From contig CAISPV010000077.1 of assembly GCA_903887485.1 (NCBI GenBank), forward strand, positions 1 to 50,180: a stretch of 50,180 nucleotides of DNA, written 5' to 3'. This DNA is from an uncultured Desulfobulbaceae bacterium. GTDB lineage: Bacteria; Desulfobacterota; Desulfobulbia; Desulfobulbales; Desulfocapsaceae. Position numbers and translations under genes: made by a program. Each line of letters opens with the position of its first letter. The first letter of the stretch is position 1. The notes beneath the pieces are model-generated. The model was given only the letters and a program-made list of their open reading frames with translations, did not search any database and was not told the DNA's origin. Shown here in pieces: positions 1 through 8,300 of the stretch.

Positions 1-323
1 AACCGAAAGGTAAGTTCAATCTCTGGTATCAGATTCATCATGAAAATCCGTTTGTCTGGTTCCGAGTTCATGAATCTGGTGTACGCATAGCGTTCCCATT
101 TTGTATCCAGGCCACAGGTGCTAATGAGTGCTTTTCTTGTTTTCACATCCATCAGTTTTAACTGAGGACGTACAAAATCTCGTTTTTTCCAGACCTTTTC
201 TATCAATTCCAACCCAATAAGCTCATTATCAGTGAGCGGATTACTGACAATTTTGATCCTTTCCATCCAGCGTAGTGTTTTAAGCGGAATCTTAGAGGTC
301 TTCGCATATTCTTTGATGTCCAT
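1..323 (-). CDS. Small HTH-like protein of the mobile element, 3' end beyond left edge
   Basis: An open frame starts with ATG at 323 and stays open to base 1, giving 107 visible residues, so the gene is cut by the left edge. A CAGGAG ribosome site lies about 10 bases before the ATG. The protein begins MDIKEYAKTSKIPLKTLRWM, which resembles the first helix-turn-helix of MerR or excisionase-like proteins; the rest is not recognised. It overlaps the end of the upstream sigma-like gene by about 30 bases in another frame, so the two are probably cotranscribed. Start and frame are well supported by the ribosome site; the function is inferred only from the short N-terminal pattern and the neighbouring regulatory genes. 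Confidence 0.6.
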   Translation of the reverse strand, partial: MDIKEYAKTSKIPLKTLRWMERIKIVSNPLTDNELIGLELIEKVWKKRDFVRPQLKLMDVKTRKALISTCGLDTKWERYAYTRFMNSEPDKRIFMMNLIPEIELTFR

Positions 324-834
324 AAGCCTCTATTCTCCTGATAGTATTTGATAAAATCATTCTGACCGATTGGATATGAATCCCGAAATGATTGGCAATA
401 GTGTAAAAGCTGACGGGTTTTGGCTGTGAAAGAATCCACTGGGAAACCAGCCTTTGTCGATCAGTTAGTGCAGACAATGCCTCGGTAATGACTGATTCAT
501 CCAGATCAGATGGTTCATCCAGGTCTTGGGATTGTTCTTTTTGAATTGCCACTGTTGCCTGTTGTTCGTTAGCTAAGGCAACGCCAGCGGCCATCTGGAT
601 ACATCTGGTGCGAAAGACAATACGGAAATACTTGCCCGTAAAGGACAAATCCTTGTTTTGATCGATTAAGACCGAGATTACCTGATACACGGCAAGCTGG
701 GCCTCTCCGGCCAAGTCGTAAGAATCGCATGACATATATCGATAATATGGTGCGGCTATGTACCATATCAACACCCTATTGGAGTGCACCCAGGATTGAG
801 CCAGTGGCCAGATAATTTTTTTATCTGCACTCAC
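292..834 (-). CDS. Sigma-70-like factor (region 2 / region 4 type), 180 aa
   Basis: The middle part, around YDLAGEAQLAVYQV and later GKYFRIVFRTRCIQMA, resembles sigma-factor region 2. The C-terminal 60 residues hold an ALTDRQRLVSQWIL stretch followed by a helix-turn-helix (YTIANHFGIHIQSVRMIL), as in sigma region 4. The start is GTG at 834, four bases after the stop of the preceding gene, so it belongs to the leftward regulatory operon. Such sigma-like proteins in mobile elements can redirect RNA polymerase to element promoters; that role here is inference. It could also act only as a DNA-binding activator without core binding. Confidence 0.6.
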   Translation of the reverse strand: MSADKKIIWPLAQSWVHSNRVLIWYIAAPYYRYMSCDSYDLAGEAQLAVYQVISVLIDQNKDLSFTGKYFRIVFRTRCIQMAAGVALANEQQATVAIQKEQSQDLDEPSDLDESVITEALSALTDRQRLVSQWILSQPKPVSFYTIANHFGIHIQSVRMILSNTIRRIEAYGHQRICEDL

Positions 835-838
835 ATTT

Positions 839-1159
839 CTACCGTGTTAAAATTACGGTCGATTTTCTTCTGCGACCAAGTGGCTGCTTTGCATTTTCCC
901 CTTTGATTGATTTTTCCAAAAAAATGTCGAGGTCAATTTTTCGGAAAAGCAGTTTCCCTTTTTGTTGTTCAGATGGTCTTGAATATGGAATTATTCGTTG
1001 TTCTACGGCAAGCCGTCTAAAATGATCCGGCGAAAAACCAACATATTTGGCAGCTTCTTTCAGGCTCATCACCCCAGGAGAATTGGTTTTGTTGACCAAA
1101 AGATCAATAATTCGCCTTTGACTCTCTTCTATTGCTGCCAATCTGATATCAATATCCAT
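839..1159 (-). CDS. Excisionase-like HTH DNA-binding protein
   Basis: The C-terminal half has the MerR/Xis-type winged-helix pattern: SLKEAAKYVGFSPDHFRRLA, then a basic loop and RKIDLDIFLEKSIK, the usual layout of 'helix-turn-helix domain' excisionases. The N-terminal 40 residues look like a short coiled coil. I chose ATG 1159 because it follows the upstream Cro-like stop (1167-1169) without overlap; an in-frame ATG at 1195 would overlap that gene and has no better ribosome site. The last residues are basic (GRRRKSTVILTR). With an integrase in the same element, a role as recombination directionality factor or regulator is plausible but not proven. Confidence 0.6.
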   Translation of the reverse strand: MDIDIRLAAIEESQRRIIDLLVNKTNSPGVMSLKEAAKYVGFSPDHFRRLAVEQRIIPYSRPSEQQKGKLLFRKIDLDIFLEKSIKGENAKQPLGRRRKSTVILTR

Positions 1160-1166
1160 AATTTTC

Positions 1167-1385
1167 TCATTTAGAGTATATAAACTGCTCCACATTTTTT
1201 CTGATTTCTTCAGGAGATTCCCATACCCAGACAGATCTATCAATTCCAGTTACTTCCTCCAGTCGAACTGCCACCAAAGGAGGACAACGACGCCTGCCCC
1301 GCAGGATATGACTAAAAAAGTCAGGGCCAATATTGGCCATAATGGCTATTTTCTTCTTAGTTGTTTTCTTTTTTGGTGTGCGCAT
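1167..1385 (-). CDS. Cro-like small HTH repressor, 72 aa
   Basis: A short basic protein with a Cro/YdaS-like helix-turn-helix: IAIMANIGPDFFSHILRGRR followed by CPPLVAVRLEEVTGIDRSVW. It is divergent from the CI-like repressor gene at 1494 with only 108 bases between, the classic phage-switch arrangement. First gene of a leftward regulatory operon that continues with the excisionase-like and sigma-like genes; its TGA lies eight bases before the next ATG. The N-terminus is lysine-rich (PKKKTTKKK). Function as the opposing repressor of the switch follows from position and fold pattern. Confidence 0.65.
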   Translation of the reverse strand: MRTPKKKTTKKKIAIMANIGPDFFSHILRGRRRCPPLVAVRLEEVTGIDRSVWVWESPEEIRKNVEQFIYSK

Positions 1386-1493
1386 GGTCTATTTTTTATG
1401 TATTTGAGAAATAAAGTCAAATAAAAATTGACCAAATATGCAGAAAATGATTTTTTTCTTGAATTTCTTGAGCAGTTGCTCTATTATTGACTC
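1386..1493. promoter_or_regulatory. Divergent operator/promoter region of the CI/Cro-like switch
   Basis: Rightward promoter: TTGAAT at 1459-1464, 17-base spacer, TATTAT at 1482-1487. Transcription should begin about base 1494, the A of the repressor ATG, so the mRNA would be nearly leaderless; no ribosome site is visible there. Leftward promoter candidate: TTGACT (complement of 1415-1420) with a weak TAAAAA box at 1393-1398, 16-base spacer. A 17-bp dyad, GTCAA at 1416-1420 and TTGAC at 1428-1432, covers the leftward -35 box and is a candidate operator. The region is AT-rich. Boxes are read directly; their use is inference. Confidence 0.6.
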
Positions 1494-2072
1494 ATGATTC
1501 AATCCGTTGCTAAACAATTTCATGCTGCATTAACTCGTCTGTTGAGTGAGGAGGGTAGGGGCGCGCAAACTCGTCTTGCTAATGAACAGCAGATCGATCG
1601 CGGCTACTTGAACGCTATTGTCAAACAGCGAAAGCTCGGGTCAGACAAAATTCGGGAAAGAATTGCCGATCATTTCAAGATGACCTTTGAGGAGATGTTG
1701 TCGCTTGGGCGACGCATATTGAGTGGGGAAGATCTTTCTGTATTGAAAAAAAATAAGATGGTAGAGGTACTTGCGAGTGCTCCCCATCTTGACGAACAGA
1801 CAAAAGATATCAGCAAATTTTACCTTGCCCCAAAACAAGAGCTGGCGTCATTAAGTATCCCTGATAAAATCATACAAGTAATTGAGATACTTAACGCTGG
1901 TAGTGGCTATGATAATCTCATGTCTGATTTCATTGGTGCGGTCCATGATATGGTTAGCACCAAGAAAGAAAATGAGGCGTTGAAAAATCAATTAAGAGAG
2001 ATTGAGGCACGACTTGCTATCTTGGAGAAACAGACTGATTCTGAAAAAGAAAATATGCAAAAACTGGCATAA
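1494..2072 (+). CDS. CI-like repressor of the mobile element, 192 aa
   Basis: The N-terminal 70 residues form an Xre/CI-type helix-turn-helix (TRLANEQQIDRGYLNAIVKQ, then KIRERIADHFKMTFEEML). Residues about 110-160 are not recognised and the last 40 residues are a strong coiled coil (KKENEALKNQLREIEARL), which would allow dimer or higher assembly. There is no LexA-type S24 peptidase domain, so it is not a self-cleaving repressor of the lambda kind. Divergent to the Cro-like gene across a shared operator region. The start is the only sensible ATG and coincides with the predicted transcription start. Likely keeps the element quiescent. Confidence 0.7.
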   Translation: MIQSVAKQFHAALTRLLSEEGRGAQTRLANEQQIDRGYLNAIVKQRKLGSDKIRERIADHFKMTFEEMLSLGRRILSGEDLSVLKKNKMVEVLASAPHLDEQTKDISKFYLAPKQELASLSIPDKIIQVIEILNAGSGYDNLMSDFIGAVHDMVSTKKENEALKNQLREIEARLAILEKQTDSEKENMQKLA

Positions 2073-2388
2073 GGCATTCAGGGCGTAGGCGAAAAAGAAC
2101 TGCTGATGGAAAGATTATCTGGTTGTTTGAGTATGAATGAGAGCTTTATTGTCTTCTTGACCAGGCAGGAGCTTATGCAGGGATAAAAGTTGTCTTCGCT
2201 TCATTTCGCGGATTTTGAGCAAACTCTTTTGGGGCAGAAATTATTGTCGAGTTGTGAAAACCAAGACGATACAATGCTGCATCGTTGTAAGTGTTTTCTT
2301 GAAATTATGGCGATAAATAAGTATAAATTTTAAATTTATACAGAAAATATGTATTTTGTGGCGAATGTAACTGTTTTTAAGGGATGAG
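2073..2388. other. Noncoding gap with an AT-rich palindrome before the Fic gene
   Basis: No gene is supported here; a 27-codon frame from 2106 has no family resemblance. The last 70 bases are very AT-rich and hold a perfect 19-bp palindrome, TATAAATTT-T-AAATTTATA, at 2322-2340, about 50 bases before the Fic start. It may be an operator or simply an AT-rich promoter segment. No terminator-like hairpin was found after the repressor gene. Confidence 0.4.
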
Positions 2389-3897
2389 ATGATTCTGGAT
2401 GCGGTAAAGAACCGGTTGGCAGGATATGCGTTCTTGATTGAAAAGTACCGATTGAGCGCCATGCGGAACTGGCATGTCTCCTCGGTTAGTCAGGCAGGAA
2501 TGCTTCGTTCAATTATTCATGAGGGCCAAGCCGAATCTGTTTTCCCCCTGTCTTACTGGCCAGGTGACAACATTGGCGATCATCTTGAGTTTGCCCTGAA
2601 GTATGATGGGGTGAATCTCGCTATTCTGTCCGTCTTGTTCAAGTCGATTCCCGAAGACGAAATTCTTGGCTACATTACCTCAAAACCTATGGGAAAATAT
2701 GCCAGGCGCATCTGGTTTTTCTTTGAGTTTTTGACGGGAAAAGAGTTGCCCCTGCCGAATTTGACCAAGGGGAACTATGTAGAAGTTCTGGAACCGGATC
2801 GTTATTATACCACTGCTCCCGGTCGGCGTGTTCAGCGCCAGCGGGTACTCGACAATCTTCTTGGTGGGCGCTTATTCTGCCCCGTTATCAGGCGCACTGA
2901 AAAGCTTTTAGCCATGGAAGGGGACGATCTGCGCAAGCGTTGCGAAGATGTCGTCACCGCCTATCCTCCTGAACTTCTTCGTCGAGCACTGGGCTATCTT
3001 TACAACAAAGAGACCATGTCCTCCTTCGAGATTGAGCATATCAAACCGAGTGCGTCTCGGGTCGAAAAATTCATCGGCTTGTTGGAAATGGCAGAGCATA
3101 AGGATTTTTGCGATAAATCCTTGTTGATTGATGTGCAAAACCGTATCGTTGACCCCCGGTTCCGCGATTCCGATTATCGGAAGACTCAGAATTACGTTGG
3201 ACAGCCTCTTTCCGGCCAGAAACAACTTATTCATTACATCTGTCCCAAGCCTGTTGATCTTCCCAATCTCATGGAGGGGCTACTGTTATCACATTCCATG
3301 ATGAAAGAGAGCTCAGTCCCGGCTGTTATACATGCTGCCGCGATCTCTTATGGCTTTGTTTTCCTCCATCCATTTGAAGATGGAAACGGCCGCATCCATC
3401 GGTTTCTCATTCACAATATCCTATCACGTCGTGAACTGATTCCGAAAGGGTTGATGTTCCCTGTTTCTGCTGCCATGCTGAAAAATCCGGCAATCTACGA
3501 TTCTTCTCTGGAATTGCTTTCACGCTCGATTATGAGTCTTATCGAATACACGATAGATGATATCGGGCAGATGACTGTGCAGGGAGAGACTGGCCACTGG
3601 TATCAATACATCGACATGACGGCCCAGGCTGAGGCACTGTGCGATTTTGTCCGCCTTACCATTGAAAAGGAGTTGGTGGAGGAGCTTGATTTCTTGGTTA
3701 GCTACGATAGGACGAAACAGGAAATTCAATCCATTGTGGACATGCCCGATCGTCTCATTGATCTTTTCATTCAGCTCTGTCTGCAAAACAAAGGTCACCT
3801 TTCTGCCCGAAAGCGGGTTGATTTTTACAGTTTCCTGGCCGATGACGAGGTGGCCAGAATAGAAAATGCTGTTCGTGCAGGATACAACAAAGATTGA
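2389..3897 (+). CDS. Fic-domain AMPylase-type protein, 502 aa
   Basis: Carries the complete Fic active-site motif HPFEDGNGRIHR at residues 327-338, with the catalytic His and the phosphate-binding GNGR loop. Fic enzymes transfer AMP or other nucleotide parts to hydroxyl side chains of target proteins. Upstream, residues about 210-216 read SSFEIEH, the place where this family carries its self-inhibitory helix, with the key Glu present. Residues 1-180 and the C-terminal 130 residues are not recognised; the C-terminus probably holds a winged-helix-like segment. A GGGATGAG stretch precedes the ATG. It lies inside the integrated element between repressor and integrase, so it is probably cargo; target unknown. 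Confidence 0.85.
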   Translation: MILDAVKNRLAGYAFLIEKYRLSAMRNWHVSSVSQAGMLRSIIHEGQAESVFPLSYWPGDNIGDHLEFALKYDGVNLAILSVLFKSIPEDEILGYITSKPMGKYARRIWFFFEFLTGKELPLPNLTKGNYVEVLEPDRYYTTAPGRRVQRQRVLDNLLGGRLFCPVIRRTEKLLAMEGDDLRKRCEDVVTAYPPELLRRALGYLYNKETMSSFEIEHIKPSASRVEKFIGLLEMAEHKDFCDKSLLIDVQNRIVDPRFRDSDYRKTQNYVGQPLSGQKQLIHYICPKPVDLPNLMEGLLLSHSMMKESSVPAVIHAAAISYGFVFLHPFEDGNGRIHRFLIHNILSRRELIPKGLMFPVSAAMLKNPAIYDSSLELLSRSIMSLIEYTIDDIGQMTVQGETGHWYQYIDMTAQAEALCDFVRLTIEKELVEELDFLVSYDRTKQEIQSIVDMPDRLIDLFIQLCLQNKGHLSARKRVDFYSFLADDEVARIENAVRAGYNKD

Positions 3898-3947
3898 ATG
3901 CGATTTCCCTTGAATATATCCACCATCGAAAAGTCAATTTGATATTT

Positions 3948-5009
3948 TTATTCCAGCCCTAATGAGTTGATCAGATCAACAGCTTTCAATTTGTGATCAT
4001 TGAGAAGATGGGTATAGCGATGAACCATCTGTAGTGTTTTATGCCCCAGAATCTCCGCTAAAGTTCTGATATCTACTCCAGCCATGAGGAGATGGCTGGC
4101 TGCGGTATGGCGCAAGTCGTGGAGGTGTACATCTTCGAGACCTGCTTTGGTTCTGGCTGTTTCAAAAGACCGTCTGAAATAGAGACAAGGAAGACCGGTA
4201 CTTTTTTTTAAGGGTTCGCTACTCGGCGGTAAAAACACATACATGTCTTTTCCTGTGTCTGTTGGGCGGATGGAACGAAGCACATTTTCAGCCACTTCTG
4301 TGAGCGGTACATACCGCATATCGGTTTTTGTTATTTCGAGCTTAACGAGTCGCGCATCCAAATCGACATCCCCCCATGTTAAACCAGCTGCTTCGCTTGG
4401 GCGCATCCCTGTGTGCATCATGACCAGGAGGTAAGGGTGAAGATTTTTGTTCCGGCTTTTTTGGGCGATATCCAATAATTTTTGGGCCTCTTCGTTGGTA
4501 AGAAAACGGGTACGGCCATTACGAACCTTTGGTCGAGTTACTTCTGGTACTGGATTATCAACTTGAAGTCCCCATTCACGACGCGCAATGTTAAACATGT
4601 GGGAGAGTAGAGCAAATTCTTTTTGAATCGTTGATGGTAAAACGTTTTTCAGGCGCGCGTCACGGTAAACTACTAACCGTTGCGGGTTTACATCGGCCAA
4701 AGATATTTCCGAACCCATAACATTGAGGATCGCCTTAGCCGAATCTCTATCGCGACGCTCAGAGTTTGGTCGCTTTGTCGTTGAAACTTGATCTATGTAT
4801 TTATTTAACGCTTCAGAAAATGTTAATTTTTCTGCAGGGCGCGCGTCTTGGTATCGTCCCATCCGCATTTCCCTTTCTATATTAGCAACCCAACTTTTCG
4901 CTTCGCCCTTAGTGTCGAAAGTCCTGGCTACTGGAGTAAAACCTTTAATTCGTACAGTAGCCGTAAACGTCGTTCTGCTTTTTCCTTTTCGGGTTTGAAT
5001 GCGTGCCAT
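3948..5009 (-). CDS. int: Tyrosine recombinase / phage-type integrase, 353 aa
   Basis: Full tyrosine-recombinase set: Arg203 (HTGMRPSEA), His297 and Arg300 (HDLRH), His323 (LGHK) and the nucleophile Tyr332 (HRYTHL). The N-terminal 60 residues match the arm-binding (AP2-like) domain of lambda-type integrases, followed by a SAM-like core-binding domain at about 65-150. A GGGGAG ribosome site lies 10 bases before the ATG. The gene reads away from tRNA-Arg(TCT), 156 bases distant, the standard geometry for an element integrated at the 3' end of that tRNA. Intact by length and motifs. Confidence 0.93.
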   Translation of the reverse strand: MARIQTRKGKSRTTFTATVRIKGFTPVARTFDTKGEAKSWVANIEREMRMGRYQDARPAEKLTFSEALNKYIDQVSTTKRPNSERRDRDSAKAILNVMGSEISLADVNPQRLVVYRDARLKNVLPSTIQKEFALLSHMFNIARREWGLQVDNPVPEVTRPKVRNGRTRFLTNEEAQKLLDIAQKSRNKNLHPYLLVMMHTGMRPSEAAGLTWGDVDLDARLVKLEITKTDMRYVPLTEVAENVLRSIRPTDTGKDMYVFLPPSSEPLKKSTGLPCLYFRRSFETARTKAGLEDVHLHDLRHTAASHLLMAGVDIRTLAEILGHKTLQMVHRYTHLLNDHKLKAVDLINSLGLE

Positions 5010-5031
5010 AGCGTAGATCTCCCCATGTTTT

Positions 5032-5109
5032 TTTGTTCCATTTTTGTTCCACTTTTATGTCAAACCATACAATAATAAAGCAGAAAAAAGCAATAGCGAA
5101 TGGAACAAA
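5032..5109. promoter_or_regulatory. Candidate integrase arm-binding sites
   Basis: The 9-mer TTTGTTCCA occurs at 5032-5040 and 5043-5051, eleven bases apart (one helical turn), and inverted as TGGAACAAA at 5101-5109. All three lie between integrase and tRNA, where attP arm sites of lambda-type integrases are expected. Motif copies are seen directly; binding is inferred. Confidence 0.5.
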
Positions 5110-5114
5110 TCGCA

Positions 5115-5155
5115 TAAAAAAAGGGGCTAACCAGTTGATAGTTCTGGTTAACCCC
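5115..5155 (-). terminator. Rho-independent terminator of tRNA-Arg
   Basis: On the minus strand a hairpin (GGGG, one mismatch, TAACCAG paired with CTGGTTA and CCCC; arms 5123-5134 and 5144-5155) is followed by a run of seven to eight T residues. It lies ten bases after the tRNA CCA end. Confidence 0.85.
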
Positions 5156-5165
5156 TTGATTTTAT

Positions 5166-5242
<77 letters not shown>

Positions 5243-5340
5243 ATATTTTTTATGAAGACAAATTATTTTAATCGAATGGGGCTAAAAAGCAACTGCATTC
5301 TCTCGCTTGCCTCCATGTCAACCTTAACCGTTGTATTGAA

Positions 5341-8300
5341 TCAGTTCTGTTTGATCAGATCCAGCAGATCATCAGCGCTCATCTTGGCGCTGATATCAGT
5401 CCCTTCGAGTAAGCTTCCGGCAAGATCCCGTTTTTCTTGATGAAGTTTGACGATTTTTTCTTCAATAGTTTGTTTACAGATGAGCCTGTAGATGGTGACG
5501 GGGCGTGTCTGGCCAATACGATGGGCTCGGTCGGACGCCTGATCTTCAATGGCTGGATTCCACCAGGGATCCATGTGGATAACGTAATCAGCCGCAGTCA
5601 GGTTCAGTCCAAGTCCGCCTGCCTTAAGGCTGATGAGAAAGAGGTCGCTTTCCCCTGATTGGAATTCATCAACCTGCTGTTTTCGCTTGGCGCTGCTCGT
5701 TGAACCGTCCAGATATTTGTAGGCAATTCCCTTGCTATCCAGATGCTCACGCAGGATCTGAAGATGACCGATAAATTGGCTGAACACCAGGGCCTTATGG
5801 CGACCGCCCAACAGTTCCTCAATGACCGCTGAAAATACTTCAAGTTTAGCGCTGGGGATATTGGTGTCCGGGGCAATCAGGCGGGGATTGCAACAGGCCT
5901 GACGTAATTTCATGATCTCGGTCAGGATTTGCAGATGCCTTCCTTTTTTCTCCTGATTGTTTTCAAGGGTCTGCAGTGCATTTTGTCGCAGGGCCTCATA
6001 AAAATGAGTCTCCTCTGTGCTCATGGCCACGTGGAGGGTAATCTCTGTACGTGGTGGTAACTCTTCCAGCACTTCCGATTTGAGACGTCTCAGGATAAAG
6101 GGACGAATGAGTTTTTTCAGTTTCAGTCGGGCCTCGCGGTCGTGGTAGCGTTCGATGGGAATGGCAAAGCGTTCGTTGAAGCGATTCAGTGAACCCAGCA
6201 GGCCAGGATTGATAAAGTGAAAGAGGTTCCAGAGCTCTCCCAGGTGGTTTTCAATGGGGGTGCCGGTAGTGATGAGTCTGAATCTGGCCTGGATGGCCAT
6301 GGCGGCCTTGGATCGTTTGGTCGCCGCATTTTTTATGGCCTGGGCCTCATCGAGAATAACGGTCTGCCATTTGACCTGGGATAAGAGCTCGTTTTCTTGT
6401 TGGAGCAGGGTATAGGTGGTGATCAGGAGATCAAATTTCCCTAATTCCTGGATGGTTTTTCCGCGATTTTTCCCAGTCAGAGTTTTGATGTTGAGAGTGG
6501 GAGCAAAGCGATTCACCTCTGATTCCCAGTTGGTGGAGACGGAAGTGGGGGCAATCACCAGCGACGGCCCTTCCGAGGCCAGTTCCAAGATGATGGCCAG
6601 AGACTGGATGGTCTTGCCCAGCCCCATGTCATCGGCCAGACAGCCACCAACGCCCCAGTGAACAAGGCGAGCCAGCCAGTTATAGCCTTCGAGCTGATAA
6701 TCCCGTAATTCTGCCTGGAGAGTGGATGGAAGCTTGGGGGTGTAGGATTGGAGATCTTTGAGTCTGGCCTGTTGCGTCTCCCAGCCGGCATCGGTATTGA
6801 TCTTTGCCTGTTCGATCAGTTGTTCCAGTGGGAGGGCAGCCAGGGGGTGCAGGAGAATCTCGTTGCCGCTGTCTGGATCCAGTCCTTCAGAGTAGATGTT
6901 CAGTTCTTCCAGTCGTTTTTTAAATTCCTGGGTAAGGGCCAGAAATTGGCCTTCCCCAATCTGCACAAAACGGCCTGAAGTCCCTTTGACCTTGGCGAGC
7001 AGCTCGCGCAGGTCAATAACGGTATCCTGGTCAAGTTCCAGGTGTCCGGACAGGGCAAACCAGTTCTGACGATTGGTGCGGATTTTCAGATTCAAATTTT
7101 TCAGGGAGGCCTGATGGCTGACTGTCAGTTTTTCACCTTCCGGCCACTCAATGATGACCTGATCATGAATGGCCTGCAACTCCATCAGGGCCTGCAGGCA
7201 GTCATCCGGGTCCTGCAGGTGCCATTCCCGGTCATTTTCTTGTTCGATGTCAATGGCCAGATCCAGAATGGGGCAGGATTCTTCAATCCCTCTGGCCTTT
7301 TCTTCTTCGAGTGCCAGATTGCGCCGTGTTTGCAGACGTTTTCCCCGCACCTCCGCCATGATATTCTCAACTCCCTGCCCCGGTTTCAGGTAATGACCGC
7401 CTTCAGCAAAGGGTTTGACAAACATCTCCAGGCGGAAGCCTGTGCCAAAGGGGAGCAAGTGGATGTAAATGGAGGGGTCGGCCTCGACAAATTCGATATG
7501 GGTGTTTTTATTGGTGGTGGCATCGGCGGCAATTGCCGAATGAACCGTCATATAGGAAGAGATATTGCCAATAGCGGTGAGTACCTGTTCGCTTGCCGAA
7601 AGGGGAACACTGAGACCGTCAGGGCCGGTAATCTGGGCAATGCGGCGATGATTGTCATTGATGGCAATGATCTTGAAACGTGTCGGTGTTTCCTGAAAGA
7701 CGGTAATCGAATTTTTGGTTACTGCCTGGGCAAAACGAATGTGAAGTTGTCCGCCTCTCTCTTCCACCAGAAGTTCAGGCTCGCCGGTAATAAATTCAAC
7801 AGATGAAGTTGGTGACTGGCTCAGAAAGAGCAGCGGATGGTTAATCATGGCGACCAGGGCCTGATCCATGTCAAAGTGATAACTGAGCCCGTGGGTTTCA
7901 GGATGTTGGACTTTTTTGATGGCCGCACAGATCTTGCGATCCTGGATGCTCAGATAGGGGAGCATCTCACCCGAGTAGAGACGGGAAAGTGATATAGGCC
8001 GGCCTTTACTCCATTGTCCTTCGGGGGAGATTTTTTGTTCTTTTGGACTGATGGTGAGCACATCATTTTTGTAGTCGACGAACCAAGCCATTCTGATGGT
8101 CTGGTCCCTCGCGGAGTGAGGTTGGACGGTTGTGGCCTGGATCAGTGCCTGCAGGCTTCGTTTCCAGGGATCTTCAGGCTCAAGGATGGAGACCAAAGAG
8201 ACTTGGCCTGTCTGTTCCTGGAGCGTCTGCATGGTTGCCAGATATTCACTGGTGTCCGCGGAGGTCTTGGCCAGAATATTCGCCAGATTCAGGGTGAAAA

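Noticed and set aside
1494-2072. Self-cleaving lambda-type repressor
   Set aside because: The C-terminus is a coiled coil; there is no S24 serine/lysine pair.
7042-7806. Plus-strand frame (254 codons) inside the SNF2 gene
   Set aside because: Antisense to a clear coding frame; no recognisable domain or start site.
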